Position numbers and translations under genes: made by a program. Positions 35,539 through 48,766 of a stretch of DNA of 64,000 nt are shown here, in pieces. Position 1 is the stretch's first letter. Each line of letters starts with the position of its first letter. Location of the stretch: assembly GCA_030789695.1 (NCBI GenBank), contig CM061140.1:169966319-170030318 (forward strand). The letters are read 5' to 3'. The notes under the pieces were generated by a model, which worked only from the letters and a program-made list of their open reading frames with translations, was not told the DNA's origin and did not search any database. Origin of the DNA: Scilla litardierei. Its lineage: Eukaryota > Streptophyta > Magnoliopsida > Asparagales > Asparagaceae.

Positions 35539-35885
35539 TGATAAAAAATTCTAGTGTTTGGTGGAATAAACAATCCAATTTTTATAGAGATATAAAGAAA
35601 TGCAAAGATAAGTTGGTCTCTTTCGAGAGGAAACCGCTCTCCTAGTCTTTGATTCAAAAGAAAAGGCTTAACTCTCTACAATCTAAGGTACTACACTAAT
35701 TCTAGGATTTTCTTACTCACAATCAACATCAAAAACAATAACCTTAACCCCTATATATATGACTGATCTGTCCATATTTATAAAAATACCTTATGAACAC
35801 TAAAAATTACAAAATGCTCCTGCTCTAGTTTGCCGCCCCATGATCTGCCCTATGCTGCCTCAGCTGATAAGTCACAATCCCATCA
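35539..35885 (-). mobile_element. 5' LTR of the Reina-like relic
   Basis: Starts TGATAAAAAATTC and ends CCCATCA. It shares ATTTTTATAGA, TTGGTCTCTTT and CTCTCC words in the same order with the LTRs at 43781 and 48767, so it is a diverged member of that family (347 bp). The flank after it reads GATTT; the partner LTR is absent. Confidence 0.65.
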
Positions 35886-36059
35886 GATTTTTTAAACTTT
35901 CATAGAGATAGACAACGTGATAGCGAGCTTCTAGCCTTATATGGACAAAGACAATATGGTGGTTAAGCTCAAAGATAAGCAACTTTTTCTTATACAGATC
36001 ACCTTCTATATTAACTGAATGACATACATCAAAACATGTGTAAGAGTATATGATTAAAT

Positions 36060-37490
36060 TTGATGATTTGTATGTTCGAAGTGCGTTTTAAGAAGATCAT
36101 CGATATAACCTTGCTATGTTTAGTTCTGTACTACGAGCAGATCTTAGGCATGAAATGCTTTCACTCTATGAAAAATGGTCAACATGTGTTCAACTTAGTT
36201 GTAAACTTTGAATCAATGAAAACTCTGATAAATAGAAAACCCATTTAAAGTAGGAGAGCAGCTAAGTTGTCATTTGAGAACACAACTAAATTCAAAATCA
36301 CTATCATTAAGGATACAAATGGATATGCTAAGGTTGAAGAGTTTCAAAAGCCTAATAAGGTCTAATGATTCAAGTGTCTTGGGTATGGTCATTTTGCCTA
36401 TCAATGCTCCAATTTAAGTTTGCATGTATGCAAGATGCATGATGATGATGAGATAGTTAAGTTGTATATTTCACCTAAGGATGTTAGTGGCGCAGATGAG
36501 GACTTACATGAGTCTAGTGACTGATTGCATTTTGTTAGGTATCTAGCTGTCACACCAAGGAGTAACGGTGATAGGTGAAGAATGAATATTGCATTTAACT
36601 ATATCAAGACTATAGATAAATCTTTTTAAGTGATGATTAATGGAGGTAGTTATACTAATTTAGTTCACAAGTCAGCTTCAGAGAAGATGGAACGTAAAAC
36701 TGAACATTATCTATAGCCATACAATGTTACATGGGTTGATGAGTATTCACATGCACGTGCTGTTACCCAAAGTTGTGTAGTATATATATCCAGGTTTTGA
36801 GTTATCAGGATAACATCAATGTTTTATCAATGGATGTTGCACATGCAATTGTTGTATAATTAAGACATTTCATATTTTAAGAGATCTAATGCAAACCCAT
36901 TTATCTTTGAAGGAAATAAAACTATGTTGACTCCTAGTATACCTAAAAGTGTAGTTAGAGATCAAAAAAAGTGGGTTGGTAACTAGGAAGCCACAAACAA
37001 AGCCATTTCAGCTTATCTTCCTGAGTTCCTTGTTAGGTATTGATCATGAATCGAGCGCATTTTCCGACATCATACATATCATATAAGTGGCTTGTATTTT
37101 GAGACTTTTGAAAATTTTAAAATTAACCATAATACTCGCAAGTTTATTATAAAATCTAATAAAAATTGGCAATGATTTATAGTCGAATATGATGGGATGA
37201 CTAGAGTTTGCTCGAAGAGATTCGGGTTTTAACCTATAAAAAGGCTTTGCATCCATCATACAGGTTCACGATGAATTTTATCAAGGATTGCTTCTAATCC
37301 GATCGAGTTGAGTATTATTCAAGAGATTTATAATAGCTATTTGCCTGTAACATTGACTTTTTATCCATCACATGTTCATGAAGATGAGTGTTTATTTCTT
37401 TCTGGTAATGTTTTTTTGTTTCCATTCACTAAGAGGTGCACCTATAAAATTGGAGAGAACGTTGAAAGTCTGGCTTGAATCCAAATTTTT
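36060..37490 (+). pseudogene. Ty3/gypsy gag-protease remnant
   Basis: A gag knuckle KCLGYGHFAYQC lies at about 36375-36410; the codon expected to encode its first cysteine reads TGA. Downstream at ~36640-36760 is a protease-like DGGS-type site (here NGGSYTNLV) followed by EKM and PYNVTWVDE. These are gypsy gag and protease hallmarks. Frames are broken many times, and reverse transcriptase and integrase are absent. Confidence 0.6.
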
Positions 37491-37499
37491 TTTTTGGGA

Positions 37500-37840
37500 T
37501 ATGAGTTGATTTATACATTTAGTTTCTTGAACCATTTTGAATTTTTTGTTTTGAGTCCTTTTAGTATTTCTTTCTAGACCTTTTTAAGTTTCCTCTTAAG
37601 GAAGAGCTTCTTATTTTTTATTTTAATCTAGAGTTTGAATCATATTAATAAACCATGTATGTGTCTAATGTATGTGTCTAGATATGACTTTATTTCTTTT
37701 GCTATAAATAAGTGTATGTAATTCAACTCTTTATTATTGATGATTGAATAAAGAAAATTTGAGTTGTAAACTCTTGATGGTTTATGACAAACCAATCCCT
37801 CGATCTTGTTTGTACACGAGGTACGAAGTAGGTGAACGAG
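37500..37840 (+). repeat. LTR-like 3' end of the gypsy remnant
   Basis: T-rich U3-like sequence, a TATA-like CTATAAATAAG near 37701-37711, then AATAAAG near 37747 as a possible polyadenylation signal. The layout (TATA, about 40 bp, poly-A signal) is that of an LTR. The ends are not defined. Confidence 0.4.
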
Positions 37841-38660
37841 TCACATGGGGACACGGCCCGAAGCTTTACCCTTTTTGCTCAAATCCCTATTATAGGTTTT
37901 TTCCCCAAATCTCTTATTTCTTTCACCACAACTCTATTCCCTTCCATTCCACAACAAAAACCCAAACTGGTCAACCCAAATAAACCATAGCTAAATGCTT
38001 AAGTTCCAACTGATGATACCTAATCCAAACCCAACTAGCTTTATGGACGGGATTCAGAACTATTTGACAAACAAATATAGCCGTGGATTGAGAATTCAAG
38101 TTTATGCAGAATACCTTAATTTTACAATGGATGACAAATGAAACCTGTTGGAGCCTAAAAGCTTATACATGAATACGCGGCAAACTACATAGGGAAAAAA
38201 ATTATGGAGGGGATGCTTCAATAATTGAGATGGAACATGAGGGGTAATTGATAACTTGACAGGTAATGTTATATGACACAAATACAACCTTCCTTGATAC
38301 TCCTCAAAACTACTCTGAGAAATATAATGATTTTTCTTCGATTAAGAATATCATCTAATTCTTCAAACAATGATGAGATGCAAGATACATTTTATACTAA
38401 AGAACTGCCATTAGTTAGTTACCAAGTAGTAGGGGTGACAGACAACCCATCCACATTTTAGTTCATAAAGAAGATGGTCACAAAAACAACAGCAATTTGT
38501 CTACAACGCTTTCTAGCATAAATATACATGAATATCATCTCTACACGTTGGTGTTTCCTGAAGTAACAATCATTGATGGAAATGGTAAACAGGAATCATG
38601 TGAATGATGCTCATTGAAGTGTCTAGCTTTGGAGAAATGAAAACACTTTTCTGGTAAGAA
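37841..38660. other. Intergenic sequence upstream of ALMT copy B
   Basis: No gene is seen. The last part (from about 38600) aligns by eye with the region just upstream of ALMT copy A. Confidence 0.4.
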
Positions 38661-38725
38661 GAAAGGGATGCCCAACAATGCAAACATCCTAGATCACCAA
38701 CCTCCATTACTCTCTAGACTTTATT

Positions 38726-38734
38726 TATAAATAG
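38726..38734 (+). promoter_or_regulatory. TATA box of ALMT copy B
   Basis: TATAAATAG at 38726-38734, 132 bp before the chosen ATG and inside sequence shared with copy A. In copy A the equivalent position reads CATTAAAGAG and follows the long TC repeat. Confidence 0.6.
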
Positions 38735-38865
38735 AGGACCACCACACAGTTGGACCTCAATATTTCCTCGTTGCAGTTTACAAATACCTAGGACCCATAT
38801 ATAGGGATTTTGATTTAGCTGTGGATACCTTCGTTTTTGGAGACGAAGATATATTTTCTTTGTCA

Positions 38866-41575
38866 ATGGGTTTCGTAAAAGACTCTTCTTTGCCAATGGC
38901 TGGAAATCAAGAAATGAGCAAACCGCTGAAAGTTTTCAAAGAGAAGTTACAGAAGATTCCGGTTTCGGCAAGTAAAGGTGCATGGAAAATAGGTAGGGAA
39001 AACCCAAGACGAGTCATTCATGCCCTAAAGGTCGGCCTAGCTTTGACTTCAGTATCCTTATTATATCTCCTGGAACCTTTATTTGAAGAAGTTGGGCGGA
39101 ATGCTATGTGGGCTGTTATGACGGTGGTGGTGGTTCTTGAATATACTGCAGGTGAGTCAGAATATATAGTGTTCATAATCTCACCTTGTAATATTTCGTT
39201 TAAATTGTAGTAATTTTCTTGTGCTTCGCATATCAGGTGCAACTCTGTGCAAGGGACTAAATCGAGGATTTGGGACACTCTGTGCCGGGCTTTTAGCATT
39301 TTTCATTGAAGAGGTGGCAGAGGAGTCTGGAAAAACTTTTCGTGCTGTTTTTATAGGAGCATCAGTATTTGTTGTAGGCAAGTATTTGAATCCTTCCTCT
39401 AACATGAAAGTTTTCCTCTAAATATCGACTTTTAAGATGTCCAATTTTGGAACTTTTAGGACCTTTTAAACTCAGTAAAGAAACACATATCATGACTTCT
39501 TTGGCTATACAAGAAAAAGTAACTCGGAAAATCAGAAAACTCACAGTGAAGATTTTGTATATAAACACCTCAGTTGATTTGTGATTCTAGTTTGATTTTG
39601 GATATAAAAATCAAGATATTTACATAAAACACGTTTGTTCTGGTTTTACGAATCCTGAAGCTTGGCTTTCAGAATTTCCACTTTCAATTTCACAATTCAA
39701 ATTTCTAATCCATACTCTTCCATTTTCAGTCTTGTATATCATGCAATTAAAAAAAATTGAAAACACTCGATAGGCTTGCTGTCCTTCACATAAACAGGAA
39801 CTAGTGAATAGTATGATTTTTGAAATTTTAAAATCATAGTTCCTAAATTTCTTTTAAAGATCCCCAGCGGTAATGTTGCAGAGTTGTGTTGGCATCCCAC
39901 ACACAGCAGTCATGCCCCTTCAGGTCAGGGTTCAAAACCTACAGGCACATGTATATCTGGGAGTATGCACTAGCAGTAACTAAGTACACATGCCTAAATT
40001 AGTGCATTGCCAAGGATTTTATTCGAGCCGTTAATATATGGGGAAGGCACCCGACACATGCCCCAATTCAATTCAGATAAATTTGATTCTCTTAATGCAG
40101 GGTTTGCGGCAACATATTTGAGGTTCATTCCATACATAAAAAAGAACTATGACTACGGTGTCATGATTTTCCTACTAACCTTCAACCTGATAACGGTGTC
40201 AAGCTACCGTGTAAAAGATATACTTGGTCTAGCACGGGACCGACTTTACACTATTGCTATTGGCTGCAGTGTCTGCCTCGTCATGAGCCTCTTGATACTA
40301 CCAAACTGGTCTGGTGAAGATCTGCACAATTCAACTGTTTACAAGTTTGACAGTTTATCAAAATCAATTGGAGGTATGCAATAGGTTATCACGTTGGTAA
40401 CAAACTTCCGCATCTATTTGAACCAATGGGAGGGACCAAACAATATAATTTTACCTGCAGCTTTTGTCGAAGAATACTTCCAAGATAAGGTCATCAAGAT
40501 TACGGAAGAAGGGACAGCAGCTGATCTGATAGACAAGGATTATAGAACAGTATTGGATTCCAAATCCACCGATGAGACCCTCGTAAGTCTGTGCTGCATT
40601 ATCTATTTTTCTTACAACATTACTGTTCAGTGTCTTGGTTCATCAAGGATGATCCTATTAACTTTTATTACTAATCATTGGCCAGGCACAATTTGCAAGC
40701 TGGGAGCCAAGGTGCACAAGGAACTTTCACAGGTATCCCTGGAAGCAGTATGTGACGCTAGGAGCTCTTCTTAGACATTTTGGGTACACAGCTGTAGCAC
40801 TTCATGGTTGTTTGCACTCCCAAATCCAGGTAGCAAGTGGAACATTGAGCTGTAGGCTTTTTCCATTTCAAATATCTCCATTCAATACAGACACCAAACA
40901 AGGCACCAGAATCTGAAGAAGATTCCCTGTATGCTTGATGACATGGTTTTCTATTTATTCTAGGCTCCTATATCAATCCGTGTGCTATTTCGTGACCCAT
41001 GCACTCGAGTTGCAGGAGAAGTATCTAATGTCTTAGCTGAGCTTGCTAGTAGCATAAAGGAACGACGTCGCATCTCTCCTAGCATGCTGAGGGACTGCCT
41101 CCATGATGCGTTACAGGATCTCAATTCTGCCATCAAATCCCAACCAAGGCTCTTTGTAGGCTCCAAGAGCACCAATAAAGTAAAGCTTGATTGGAAGTCC
41201 AACGACCCATCCACAGTGGTCACCCTATCTTCGTGTAAATCTGATGTTTCATCCCTGTCAGAATGGAATAAAAGGGTAGCGGACTCAACCAAGCAGATGC
41301 AACTGAGACCAACATTGAGTAAAATTTCAATTTGCACTCTTGAGTTCTCGGAGGCTCTTCCTTTTGCAGCTTTTAGCTCATTGCTTGTGGAGATGGTAGC
41401 AAGACTAGATCTTGTTATTGAAGAAGTGGACAAATTAGGGAAAGCTGCAAACTTCAAAGAGTTCTCAGGAAGAGCTGCCGTAGCTATTGACTTGAGATAC
41501 AAAGATAATGAGGGCATTGAGAATGGTAAAGAACTTCAGAACCCCCATGTGGTAGCTCTCAGAGTAGCACGATAG
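38866..41575 (+). CDS. ALMT-family anion channel, ALMT10-like, copy B (six exons)
   Basis: Exons 38866-39151, 39237-39377, 40101-40373, 40461-40582, 40686-40829 and 40964-41575 total 1578 nt (525 residues). Exons 1, 2, 3 and 5 have exactly the lengths of copy A; exon 4 is 9 nt shorter and exon 6 is 12 nt longer. Six membrane segments, GRENPRRVIHALKVG, NAMWAVMTVVVVLEY, IPYIKKNYDYG, a WEP motif at 280-282 and LEFSEALPFAAFSSLLVEM are all present. Role: malate/anion channel of plasma or vacuolar membrane; the specific substrate is unknown. Intron 2 (39378-40100, 723 bp) begins GCAAGT, a consensus GC-AG donor, where copy A has GTAGTC. A second in-frame ATG lies at 38896. I prefer 38866 because exon 1 then equals copy A's 286 nt. 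No disabling change is seen. Confidence 0.93.
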
Positions 41576-43464
41576 GAAGAATGCAGTTTGACACATAGCG
41601 GATAGTGTATGCTGAACTCACCATAATTAAACCTGAGTGAGTCACAATTAATGTTATACACAACATATTATTCAATGGGCACAAAATCATTGTCTATACA
41701 AAGTAATACAATATGCGCCAGATCGTCAAATCTTAAATTTTTTTCTCATTTCCAAATTCACAACATTTATTTTGAGAATTTTTGGTTATCTCCCCAGACA
41801 CACAGCTCCATTTCAATGACGTTATAAATAGCATCTGTTATTTGCCTAAAACTTAATTTTGTGGTTGTGTCCAGAAGATGAAGTTTGAAGGGTGATTATT
41901 CAAACGAATCAGGCATAAGTGGCAAGCAACACAAATGTTCATGTGTTTGTTATGCCTGTGCACGCAGCTGAAGTAACAAAATCCAACCTACAATTTTCCA
42001 ACACGATCAGAAAAGAGTGTTTGACGATCAATTAGTATTTATGTGAACCTCTGGGGACTTTGTCATAAAATCATGCTGCTATCTACTTTGTGGTCAACCT
42101 GGCAATTGGTCAAAGAACCACTAGTAGATCAATTGAACCCAGGGTATCTAAAATGAAGGACTCGGGTAACTCGTCTTTCTCTTTGCCTTTGCTCTCCCAA
42201 GTCTGACTTACAGTGTTAGCCATGTTTCTCCTCCTTTACTAGCTCATATTTTCTCTTTAAAGGCCAGAGGATTAATTGTTCAACAGCAGCTTCCTTCATA
42301 GGTGTCGACTTAAAATAGATTGATTTGTTCCCATTGTTTCCTCTCATTTGTCCCATTTGCTGGTTTACAATGTGACAGACTCCGCAAAATTATCACAAGT
42401 TTGATAGTTGTGCTTCTATCATTGACTGCAATGTATGCCTTACTAATTCTTGAAACTGGAGGTTTTTCCATCACATATTTAGAAATTATCGACTACACTG
42501 AAAAGTCATGCCGCTGAAGGATCTTGTCACATGCCACTTCCGTGCTAATCCACCCGGGAAAAATATTATTTAATTTGTGAACTTAGAGTCATAATGCACA
42601 TTTCCATCACCCAATCAACTTCTCCATTGCATTATTGTGCCTAAGGTAAGTCCTGGCTGCACGTTATCTTACAGACTCTGCGTGGATCAATCTTTCATTT
42701 GATCATACACAACAGCTATGGTCTTTCCTTGATGTAGACCTGCATATACTTGGAAAATCAAACGATTCAGGAGTTCAAAAATGAAATATACAGAGCATCT
42801 CAACGGAACCCAATATCTATCATCATTATTGAACACCACACCGCATTTTGTAGCAGTTCTTTTCCACACCAATCCTCCAAAACATATGCACATCAACTTC
42901 TCTATGAAATCTTAAACCCGCTAAAACCCTAATTTTGTCCCCTGTTCCTAACTTGACCCTACGAAGATTTCATCAAGACCAAAAAAACACATTGAATCCT
43001 CTTCCTCTTTCTAGTAAATCTTGCAGTTTGCAGACCTAAAGCAAATATAGTGTTAATCCTAAGATGAAATCTAAAAAAATAGCTGGAAATGAGAGTAAAT
43101 ATAGGTAATGTAATCATACAGCTTCTGTGTTGTAAGTGTTAAGTGTTAAAAAAATTGCAATTGCTAATTTGTTACCAAATGAACTTAAGAAAAAAGAGAG
43201 GGATTATAGATAATATATTTATACCTTTGTGCTGAGCATCCAAAATTACATCGAGCCATGAAATTGTTTGTGATGCAAGATAAAGGTACATCAAGAGCTA
43301 TATTTGCTTTGACGCCGAAAAAGATTATGCTTATGATGAAGATTTAAGCAAAAAAGAGCTTCATTTTAATCTTTTAGGCTTATTTTTAGTGTTTTTATAT
43401 TGTGCACATAAGCCTATTAGGCTTTAGATCTATTATCTTGTTTTCTTTTATTTTTGTTCTATTT
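41576..43464. other. Intergenic sequence downstream of ALMT copy B
   Basis: No coding domain or repeat is recognised until the LTR at 43465; only short frames. Confidence 0.4.
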
Positions 43465-43675
43465 TGTTAGAGTTATATTAAAATTATGAGAGTTTTTAGT
43501 TTAGAAATATGAATTATATTTTGTCAGTTTGAGTTAAACTAAAATAAGGAGCATATCCTCTTATACAAGACGAAATTGTTTATTTTCATCTTGTATTTTT
43601 GGCTACATAAAAAACATCAAACACCCAGTGTTGGGTTGATGGTTTCTAACTAATTCTTCCCTTTTTCTGTTAACA
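43465..43675 (+). mobile_element. Small copia-type LTR followed by a PBS
   Basis: TGTTAGAG...TGTTAACA, 211 bp with TGTTA/TAACA ends, followed at 43676 by TGGTATCAAAGTC, a near match to the initiator-Met primer site TGGTATCAGAGC. A (TTC)n run (43689-43711) begins the leader. The leader is cut at 43781 by the Reina-like element and appears to resume after 49136. Confidence 0.65.
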
Positions 43676-43780
43676 TGGTATCAAAGTCTCTCTTCTTCTT
43701 CTTCTTCTTCTCAAAAAACACTAATCCTATCCAAATAAAACCCAAAGGCTAAAACCTAACCCGAAAACTTTTTTCGCATT

Positions 43781-44152
43781 TGATATAATCTTTGTGGAAA
43801 ATCAGAATAAAATGGAAATTTTTATGGTGGAAAAGAGAAATAGGGGCTTTTATAAAATAAAAGTGGAACTACAATACATAATTGGCCCCTTTGAGAGAGG
43901 AGGCTGCTCTCCAAGCTTCATTATCGAGACTAAAGTCTAAATATCCCAATCCAAGGTTCTTGGATTCCTAAAACAAATTCTCTCACAATAATCAAGCATC
44001 ATCTCCCAAATCCCTAGCCGGCCCTAATAAAACATGAAACAATACCGACTTTTCAGATTTTACGAAAATACTCCTAGTAGCAGAAAATGTCAAAAATATC
44101 ATCCCGGTCACGCCGCATCCTCCTCCTTCGCTGGTAAGTGATGACCGCATCA
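43781..44152 (-). repeat. 3' LTR of the Reina-like element
   Basis: TGATATAATC...ACCGCATCA on the plus strand; pairs with 48767-49136. The chromodomain frame runs into it. Confidence 0.88.
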
Positions 44153-47100
44153 TTACTCTCCCAAAAGAGACACTTTGTCCTTAAGGTGGAAATAGGAAAT
44201 TGCTGCCAAATAGCCTCGAAAAAATCCCAAGTAGCATCATAGTCCAATAACATGTGCCAATGGATTAGCACCTACTTAGCTCCTACAGTCCCCTGACGGA
44301 GCCCCTTGATCTCCAACGGCTCCAGTAGCATCTACATGTCGTCTGTTAAAGTAGGTGGAAATATCAGTGAAAAAGTGTGATCTCCAATCGACTGTCGCAA
44401 CTGCGACACATGGAAGACATGATGGATGGTAGACGTCGGTGGTAATCTCAATCTATAAGTTACCTTCCCAATCTTGGCCTCGATCTCATACAGTCCGTAA
44501 TGGCGAGACGCAACTTCTCATTACTTCGGTGCGACAAAGACTTCAGTCGATATTCCCTCGGCTTCAGGTAAATCTTGTCCCCAATAACAAACTATATATC
44601 TCTGTGATGACCATCCACCTTGGACTTCATAATCTATTGTGTCCGCGTCAAATGCCACTTTAGCTCCTCCAGAACCTTATCCCTCTTCTCAAGGTAATGT
44701 TCCAGCTGGGACATCGGGTTGAACTGCGGCTGTAGTGGATCAGGTGCAAAGGATCTCGCCCATATAGAATCTAGAAGAGTGTGGCATGTGCTGCAGAATG
44801 ATAGAACGTATTATACTAGTATTCCACCATGCTAACCACTTGGTCCACTGTTTAGACGAATCCGATGTAAAGCAACACAGTTACGTCTCAACACTCCGGT
44901 TGACGACCTCTGTCTGACCGTCAGTCTGTGGGTGGTAAGTTGTACTTTTCTGAGTGTCGTCTCTGCATCTTAAATAACTCTCCAAAAGTGGCTCATAAAC
45001 ACATTAGCCCTGACAGAAATAATGGACGCAGAAAAACCATGTAAGCACTCCACATCCTTCATGAAAGCTGATGCCATTGTCATCGCCGTATATGGGTGCC
45101 AAAGAGCTATAAAGTGTGCATACTTGCTAAGGCAATCCACCACCACAAGTACGACAGAAAACCCTTCCGATCTCGGTAGTCCCTTGATAAATTCCATGGT
45201 AATCTCCTCCCATACCCTGTCAGGCAAAGATAGCGGTTGTAGCAACCCTACAGGAGCCATCGCAAAGTATTTGTAACGTTGACAGACGTCACAAATTGCC
45301 ATCATCTGGACGATGTCTCTCCTCATCCTCGTCCAATAGAGCTCCTTCGCCATCCTCATGTAAGTCTGCTGCACTCCAGAATGTCCCCCCACCGAGCAGA
45401 TATGGAACTTCTGAAAAATCAACGGAATATGTGGTGAAGTACGAGATAATACTAGACGTCCCCGGTACAACAGTCTTTGTCCATCCAAAGTGTATCTTGT
45501 TTGCTCCGTCAACCCATGCAACAGCACAGCCCATATCTGGGCCAATCCCTCGTCGGCCTTTATCTCCCTCCACAAGGGCTCCCAATCTAACAATACTGAC
45601 ACTGAGATAACCGCCATCTGTATCATATCCCCTCTGCGGGATAGTGCATCTGCTGCCTTGTTCTCTAAACATGGTCTATATTGTATCTTAAAGGTGTATC
45701 CAATAAGTTTAGAAAGTCACTTTGGTGATCCTCCGTAATCATACGCTACTCCAGTAAATACTTGAGACTTCTCTAATTAGTACGCACTATGAACTTCTTG
45801 CCAAGTAGGGCCGCTACTTTTGTATTGCTAGCACGGTCGCCATCAATTTCCGCTCATATACACTGACTTAAGGCATGCACGTGTCGTTTAGACCTGACTG
45901 AAATACATCACAGGTCTTTGCTCATGCATCAACACTGCTCCTAACATGTACCCTGAGGAATCAGTCTGTAACACGAAGGGGCTGCTAAAGTCAGGTAGGG
46001 CTAGCACCGGCACCGTAGACATGAACCGTTTTAGGGCCTCAAAAGCTCCTGTCGCTTTCTCTTTCCACTGAAAGTTGTCCTTGAGCTGCTCGGTAAGTGG
46101 TCAGGCTAAGTTGTTGTATCCTTTGACAAACTTTTGATAGTATCATGTCAACTGCAAGAACCTCCGTAAAGCCCACAAGGTAGTGGAGTGTGGCCAGTCC
46201 AACATAACTGTGATCTTCGATCTGTCTACAGTCATCCCCTCTGCAGATACCACATGGCCCAACTACTCCACCTTCAGTTGACCAAAGAGACACTTCTTGT
46301 CCGCATAAAGCTAATGGTCCTGCAGCGCTTGCAAAACTATCTCCAGGTGCCCCACATGCTCCTACATACAATCACTATAAACCAAGATGTAATCAAAAAA
46401 CACAAGGACAAACCTCATCAAATAGGACCGAATTGTTCATGAATACCTGAAATGTTTCTGGGACATTAGTCAAGCCAAAGGGCATGACTAGGAACTCGTA
46501 ATGGCCCTCATGCATCATGAAGGCAATCTTCGGAATATCTACCACTCGCATCCTGATCTGACGATACCCCGACTTCAAGTCTATTTTCGAGATAACGGTT
46601 GCACCATGTAACTCGTTTAACAGCTCATCGATCACATGGATTGAAAACTTATCCGGCACCGTCTCTTTGTTCAAAGCTTTGTAGTCAATGTAAAACCGCC
46701 ACCCGCCATCCTTCTTCACTAACATGACCGGACTTGAAAAAGGACTTATGCTAGATTGGATCATGCCAACCTATAACAACTCCCACATTATCCTCTCAAT
46801 TTTTGTCCTTCTGTATCTGAGGGTATCGGTAGAGCCACACGCTAATAAGAGAAACCCCTTCACGTAGGACGATAGCGTGCTTGTGCTCCCAAAGGGGCAG
46901 GAGGCCCCGGGGTGTCTGGAATACACCCTCAAAGTGACTCAGAATCTGCTCCACCTTTGTTGGGATGTCATGCTTCTCCTCCTCGCCTCCACTGCCAATC
47001 CTTGAAACTCCACCAAGAAACCCCATCCCTCCACATGAAGAGCCATTGCCATGGTTTTGAATGAAACCATGGAATAGCTTAAACTGGGGTCACCCTGTAG

Positions 47101-47560
47101 AATGATTGTCTTACCCCTCCTGAAACTCCATCCTCAGTAGCTTCCAGTTGATCTTAGTATCCCCCAACGATTGTAACCACATCATGCCCAACATGACGTA
47201 AGTGCTCCCAAACTCCAAGGGAAGGAGATCCTCTACAATATGCACACCTGTATAGACAATATGAGTCCTCGACACACTCCCCTACTCTGCTCTACCTTGC
47301 ATGTCCCTAGCACAACACCAAAGCTCCCTGTGTCACTAAGTTATAGCACATGTTGCTCTATCACTCTGATGGATGAACTTGTGGGTGGCTCCACTATCAA
47401 CCAAAACTATTGTGACGTCATCTTCTGCTATCCTCTCCGTCAACTTCATGGTATGGTATGGTGTGAACCCCAGTACAAAATTAAGCGACACCTCCACCAT
47501 GTCAAGATGTAGATGCTCCTGATCCTCATCCTTGCCTGTCTCAAGCTCCACCACAGCTTC
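44074..47560 (-). pseudogene. Reina-like pol: protease, RT, RNase H, integrase, chromodomain (decayed)
   Basis: The protease site VLVDSGATHKFIH lies near 47395-47440. Reverse transcriptase at 46393-46764 shows [31 protein letters not shown] and [13 protein letters not shown]. Beyond a frameshift the catalytic FDD motif reads FFDYILVYS, with the second Asp replaced by Tyr. Integrase at 44970-45626 has the H-H-C-C region (GGHSGVQQTY...CDVCQ); the first DDE aspartate sits in MEF where MDF is usual. The chromodomain at ~44074-44271 reads LIHWHMLLDYDATWDFFEAI. Stops and frameshifts interrupt every part. In life it would copy and insert the element, the chromodomain steering to chromatin. Confidence 0.88.
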
Positions 47561-47563
47561 TTC

Positions 47564-48739
47564 CTACTCCTCGTCATTCACTATTATCAACTGAAGCGTA
47601 AGGTCGCCACATCGGTGACCTGGTAAGAACTTTTCGTCGCACTTGAAGTAAAGATCATTGGTGCATTTGTCTCTCATCTCGGCCTCTGCCATGCGTTTAA
47701 ACTGCCCCATGTAGTGCCATGCCACCATTCTCTTTGATGGCTGTAGTCTCTCCTGCTGGTGCCTTCTATTCTCTTGTCGGTGCCTAGCTGCGAAAAGAAC
47801 ATCCATCCCATGCTCCCTGGCACACCGCTCCTCTGCAAGTCTATCCTCTACCATCCTGGCCAGACGCATCATGTCGTCTCCCTCGTCATACTCCTAGTCG
47901 ACATCTCCCTAATCTGATCATCCTCCATCTACCACATCCAAGGGAACATACTTATGATACTGGTTGTACTTTTCGCACTCCAGATCGAGCCATCAGGGTA
48001 TGTCCCTAATGCAATTAGCACTGCGGTCCTCCCGGACCTCCTTCAAACCCTCATCAAAGTCCCGACGAAGACGCATGCAATCCTTAGCCCTCTGATGTGC
48101 CGCCAAGGGATCCGTCAGAAGACCGCGGTGGCCCTAGCGGCCCAGCCGGGGCTCGACTGGGCCTTGGCCGGCCGTGAGGCCCCTGGCATGGCCACCCGGG
48201 CTCGACGATGCCCTGACGGTCCGGCCGAGGCTTAATAGAGCCCTGGCGAACGTCAGGGGGTTGGCGTAGTCCTGGTGGGCAGCCATGGAGCTGCCAGGCT
48301 CCTGGTGACCTCGCCTAACTTCATTGACCTCCGGCAACCCTCCCCGGTTGTCGTGGGGTCTCGTTCCTCGCTGCGACACACTTCTGCTCTCCTTGTTGAT
48401 GTCTTTTTCTTTCTTCGACACCTGATCTACGTCAGATAAGAGCCCTTCGTGAAAAGTATCGACCTTTTCCTTCCCCCTCGTCAAAGACTTCTTCTTTTGT
48501 CCTAGATCTGATTTGTCAACCAAATCTGATGCTTTTGTTGCCTGAATTTCAGATTTGATTATTTGGAAAAGTTGTCGCGACAAAGCCTCCATCCTCGCAT
48601 ATGCCCTCTTGGATAACCCTTCAATTGCCATCCGCATCTCAGATCTATGTTCCTCCAAATTTTTTATTAAATCCTTGATCTCATCATCGTATTTTTCTTC
48701 CAAAGTTTCGTACTTCTCCTTTGATCTTGTGGTCGTCAT
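47564..48739 (-). pseudogene. Reina-like gag
   Basis: Starts MTTTRSKEKYETLEEKYDDE at 48739, close to the PBS, with a coiled-coil N-terminus. The middle part (48134-48330) is unusually GC-rich. The C-terminal frame at 47564-47872 carries KCDEKFLPGHRC, the knuckle-like motif of these gags. The two halves lie in different frames with several stops near 47900-48130. Confidence 0.82.
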
Positions 48740-48751
48740 GTGGATTGTACT

Positions 48752-48766
48752 ACTCTAATACCAATT
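48752..48766 (-). other. PBS of the Reina-like element
   Basis: TTGGTATTAGAGTAG on the minus strand immediately follows the 5' LTR, two changes from the initiator-Met primer site TGGTATCAGAGCAG. Confidence 0.75.

Noticed and set aside
45289..46371. Frames overlapping the Reina-like pol
   Set aside because: Alternate-frame shadows of the decayed RT/RNase H/integrase region.
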